From Desulfobacterales bacterium S5133MH16 (GTDB lineage Bacteria > Desulfobacterota > Desulfobacteria > Desulfobacterales > UBA11574), in NCBI GenBank assembly GCA_001751005.1, contig MAXL01000238.1:1-6488 (forward strand): a stretch of 6,488 nucleotides of DNA, in the 5' to 3' direction. Positions 5,163-6,488 of this stretch are shown one piece after another. The notes under the pieces are model-generated. The model had not been told where the DNA came from. It did no database searches and saw nothing but the letters and a program-made list of their open reading frames with translations. Position numbers and translations under genes: made by a program. How positions within the stretch are numbered: position 1 is the stretch's first letter; each line of letters starts with the position of its first letter.

Positions 5163-5927
5163 ATGACGGAACAAAAACAACGCATTGTTGTCGTTACGGG
5201 TGGTTCGAGAGGTATTGGCAGGGCTATTTGTATATTATTGGCAGCACCGGACACCCACATCTATTTCAATTATTTTTCTCCAAGTGATCCGGATGCTGAA
5301 GCTGCCGCTGCTGCTGAAACTGAGAAACTTGTAGCCGATGCCGGGGGATCGGCAGTCAGCAGTAGTGTTAACATTGCCGAAGAAAAAGAAGTGGTGAGCT
5401 TTTTCGAAGAAATTTTAGACAAATCCGGGCGGATAGATGTTCTCGTGAATAACGCCGGTATAACCAAAGACGGTCTTTTGGTGCGTATGAAGGAAAAGGA
5501 CTGGGATGCTGTTTTAAATATTAATTTAAAGGGAGCGTTTACATGCACGAGGATTGCTGCAAAAGCCATGATGAAGCAGCGTTGTGGTCGTATCATTAAT
5601 ATGGCGTCGGTTGTGGGAGTCACCGGGAATGCGGGACAGGCAAATTATTCGGCATCAAAGGCAGGTTTAATTGGACTTACAAAAACAGCTGCCAAAGAAC
5701 TTGCACCGCGCGGCATTACCGTCAATGCAATCGCTCCGGGTTTCATAGAAACGGATATGACTGCGTTACTTTCAGAAAAGGCAAGGAATGCAATGCTGGA
5801 TCAGGTTCCGTTGGGACGGGCGGGGCAGCCTGAAGATGTTGCGGCCGTTGTTGCTTTTCTGGCTTCTGAAAGTGCATCTTACTTAACCGGCCAGGTAATT
5901 CATGTAAGTGGTGGAATGTACATATAA
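5163..5927 (+). CDS. fabG: 3-oxoacyl-ACP reductase
   Basis: A 254-aa classical short-chain dehydrogenase that reduces 3-oxoacyl-ACP to 3-hydroxyacyl-ACP with NADPH. The cofactor loop TGGSRGIG is at 12-19, NNAG at 96-99, and the catalytic tetrad is N121, S149, Y162 and K166 (YSASK at 162-166). The IAPGFIETDM segment (190-199) and the SGGMYI C-terminus are typical of FabG. It is slightly longer than most because of an alanine-rich insertion after FNYFS (about 39-56). The start lies 2 bp after the dehydrogenase stop, and its ribosome binding site GAGGT (5154-5158) overlaps the last codon and stop of that gene, which suggests translational coupling. The acpP neighbour supports FabG over other SDR roles. 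Confidence 0.95.
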   Translation: MTEQKQRIVVVTGGSRGIGRAICILLAAPDTHIYFNYFSPSDPDAEAAAAAETEKLVADAGGSAVSSSVNIAEEKEVVSFFEEILDKSGRIDVLVNNAGITKDGLLVRMKEKDWDAVLNINLKGAFTCTRIAAKAMMKQRCGRIINMASVVGVTGNAGQANYSASKAGLIGLTKTAAKELAPRGITVNAIAPGFIETDMTALLSEKARNAMLDQVPLGRAGQPEDVAAVVAFLASESASYLTGQVIHVSGGMYI

Positions 5928-5942
5928 AAGGGGGTAAACAGA

Positions 5943-6170
5943 ATGTCCATTGAGGATAAAGTAAAAAAAATAATCGCGGAAAAGCTGAGTGTTGATCTTG
6001 AGGAAGTTGTGCCGGAGGCGTCCTTTGTGGATGACCTTGGTGCAGATTCGCTCGATCTTGTGGAGTTGATCATGTCCATGGAAGAGGAGTTCGATATTGA
6101 AATTCCTGATGAAGAAGCAGAGAAATTGGTGACGGTCAAAGATGCTTTCGATTTCATTAATGCACATTAA
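5943..6170 (+). CDS. acpP: Acyl carrier protein
   Basis: A 75-aa acidic four-helix carrier protein of normal length. The motif DLGADSLDLVELIM (31-44) contains S36, the serine that receives 4'-phosphopantetheine. The acidic helix II after it (EEEFDIEIPDEEAEKL) is the usual partner-binding surface. It carries the growing acyl chain among FabG, FabF and other enzymes in the cytoplasm. A strong ribosome binding site (AAGGGGGT, 5928-5935) lies in the 15-bp gap after fabG, so the two are cotranscribed. The following gap before fabF is long (124 bp) and structured. Confidence 0.98.
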   Translation: MSIEDKVKKIIAEKLSVDLEEVVPEASFVDDLGADSLDLVELIMSMEEEFDIEIPDEEAEKLVTVKDAFDFINAH

Positions 6171-6171
6171 T

Positions 6172-6285
6172 GTCTCGTAATTCCGGCGTATCAGGCGAAT
6201 TAAAAAATCGGTATCCGTTAAACAGGTTGTCATTAAAAGACTTGTGATTTGGATCCCGCTTATATCGGGATAGAATTTTCGAGAC
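6172..6285 (+). repeat. Long-range inverted repeat spanning the acpP-fabF gap
   Basis: GTCTCG (6172-6177) pairs with CGAGAC (6280-6285), and AATTC (6179-6183) with GAATT (6273-6277) after a small internal loop, enclosing about 90 nt. The outer arms begin just after the acpP stop and end 9 nt before the fabF ATG, so pairing could influence access to the fabF start. Confidence 0.4.
6253..6271 (+). repeat. Hairpin in the acpP-fabF gap, possible weak terminator or processing site
   Basis: ATCCCG (6253-6258) and CGGGAT (6266-6271) form a 6-bp stem with a 7-nt loop, followed by AGAATTTTCG. The T tract is short and interrupted, so strong termination is unlikely; attenuation or mRNA processing is possible. 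Confidence 0.4.
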
Positions 6286-6294
6286 GTTACGATT

Positions 6295-6488
6295 ATGGTT
6301 GATACAGAGACCGTTTTGGACCGTCGGGTCGTTATTACAGGTTTGGGGCTTGTAACGCCGCTGGGTATCGGCGTTGAAGAGACGTGGACTGCGCTGTGTG
6401 AAGGCAAATCAGGGATTTCCGAGATAACCCGGTTCGATGCATCCGGATTTGACACTCAGATTGCCGGAGAAGTTAAGGATTTTCACCC
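6295..6488 (+). CDS. fabF: 3-oxoacyl-ACP synthase II (N-terminal part, cut by window end)
   Basis: The frame is open to the window edge and gives about 64 residues. It contains RRVVITGLGLVTPLG (10-24), then G-x-x-G-I-x-x-I-T-R-F-D (40-48) and the F-x-x-x-x-A-G-E-V stretch, the standard N-terminus of the FabF/KAS II condensing enzymes. The enzyme elongates acyl-ACP with malonyl-ACP. The catalytic Cys and His residues lie beyond the window. The ATG at 6295 is the only sensible start, since an in-frame stop lies at 6271-6273, but no good Shine-Dalgarno precedes it, in contrast to the strong sites of fabG and acpP. It follows acpP as in the standard acpP-fabF order. Confidence 0.95.
   Translation, partial: MVDTETVLDRRVVITGLGLVTPLGIGVEETWTALCEGKSGISEITRFDASGFDTQIAGEVKDFH

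Noticed and set aside
5883..6455. 190-aa minus-strand open frame across acpP
   Set aside because: It is antisense to fabG end, acpP and fabF, all confidently identified, and shows no family signature.
1..6488. CRISPR array, prophage or insertion sequence
   Set aside because: No regularly spaced direct repeats, transposase, integrase or attachment-site pair is visible; the tRNA genes have no integrase next to them.

Overview
The window reads as a stretch of core chromosome from an anaerobic Desulfobacterota-like bacterium (sulfate-reducer type). This placement is an inference. It rests on the gene mix (stand-alone FmdB-type zinc ribbon, AmmeMemoRadiSam protein B, long two-domain acyl-CoA dehydrogenase, CobO), a tRNA-Gln with Glu-like features, and moderately AT-rich intergenic DNA. 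No phage, transposase, CRISPR or defence gene is visible.

Left part (1-2550). On the minus strand, a thioesterase gene and a small zinc-ribbon gene form a likely two-gene unit, followed by a separately promoted tRNA-Val(GAC) with its own terminator. Diverging from the thioesterase is a MEMO1-family gene (amrB). It converges on cobO (corrinoid adenosyltransferase), and a rho-independent terminator fills the 31-base gap between the two stop codons. Upstream of cobO lies tRNA-Gln(CTG), also on the minus strand, with its own promoter-like boxes and terminator.

Middle part (2747-3208). About 460 bp hold no convincing gene, only the two outward-facing promoter regions and AT-rich palindromes. Next comes rpmF (L32, 58 aa) on the plus strand, then an 81-bp palindromic intergenic element built on a GTAAAAAGT core. 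A 13-bp copy of that core also lies upstream of cobO.

Right part (3493-6488). This is a plus-strand fatty-acid cluster: a 555-aa acyl-CoA dehydrogenase, fabG 2 bp after it, acpP, and the 5' end of fabF, which is cut by the window edge. FabG, AcpP and FabF are three core parts of type II fatty acid synthesis: AcpP carries the chain, FabF elongates it and FabG reduces the 3-oxo product. The usual neighbours plsX, fabH and fabD between rpmF and fabG are absent here, and the dehydrogenase sits in their place. That is the most interesting feature of the window. The acpP-fabF gap carries nested inverted repeats that may tune fabF expression relative to acpP.

Overall this is mostly housekeeping DNA. 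I do not see a clearly novel system. The points worth a second look are the dehydrogenase inside the fab locus, the repeat element, and several structured leaders.
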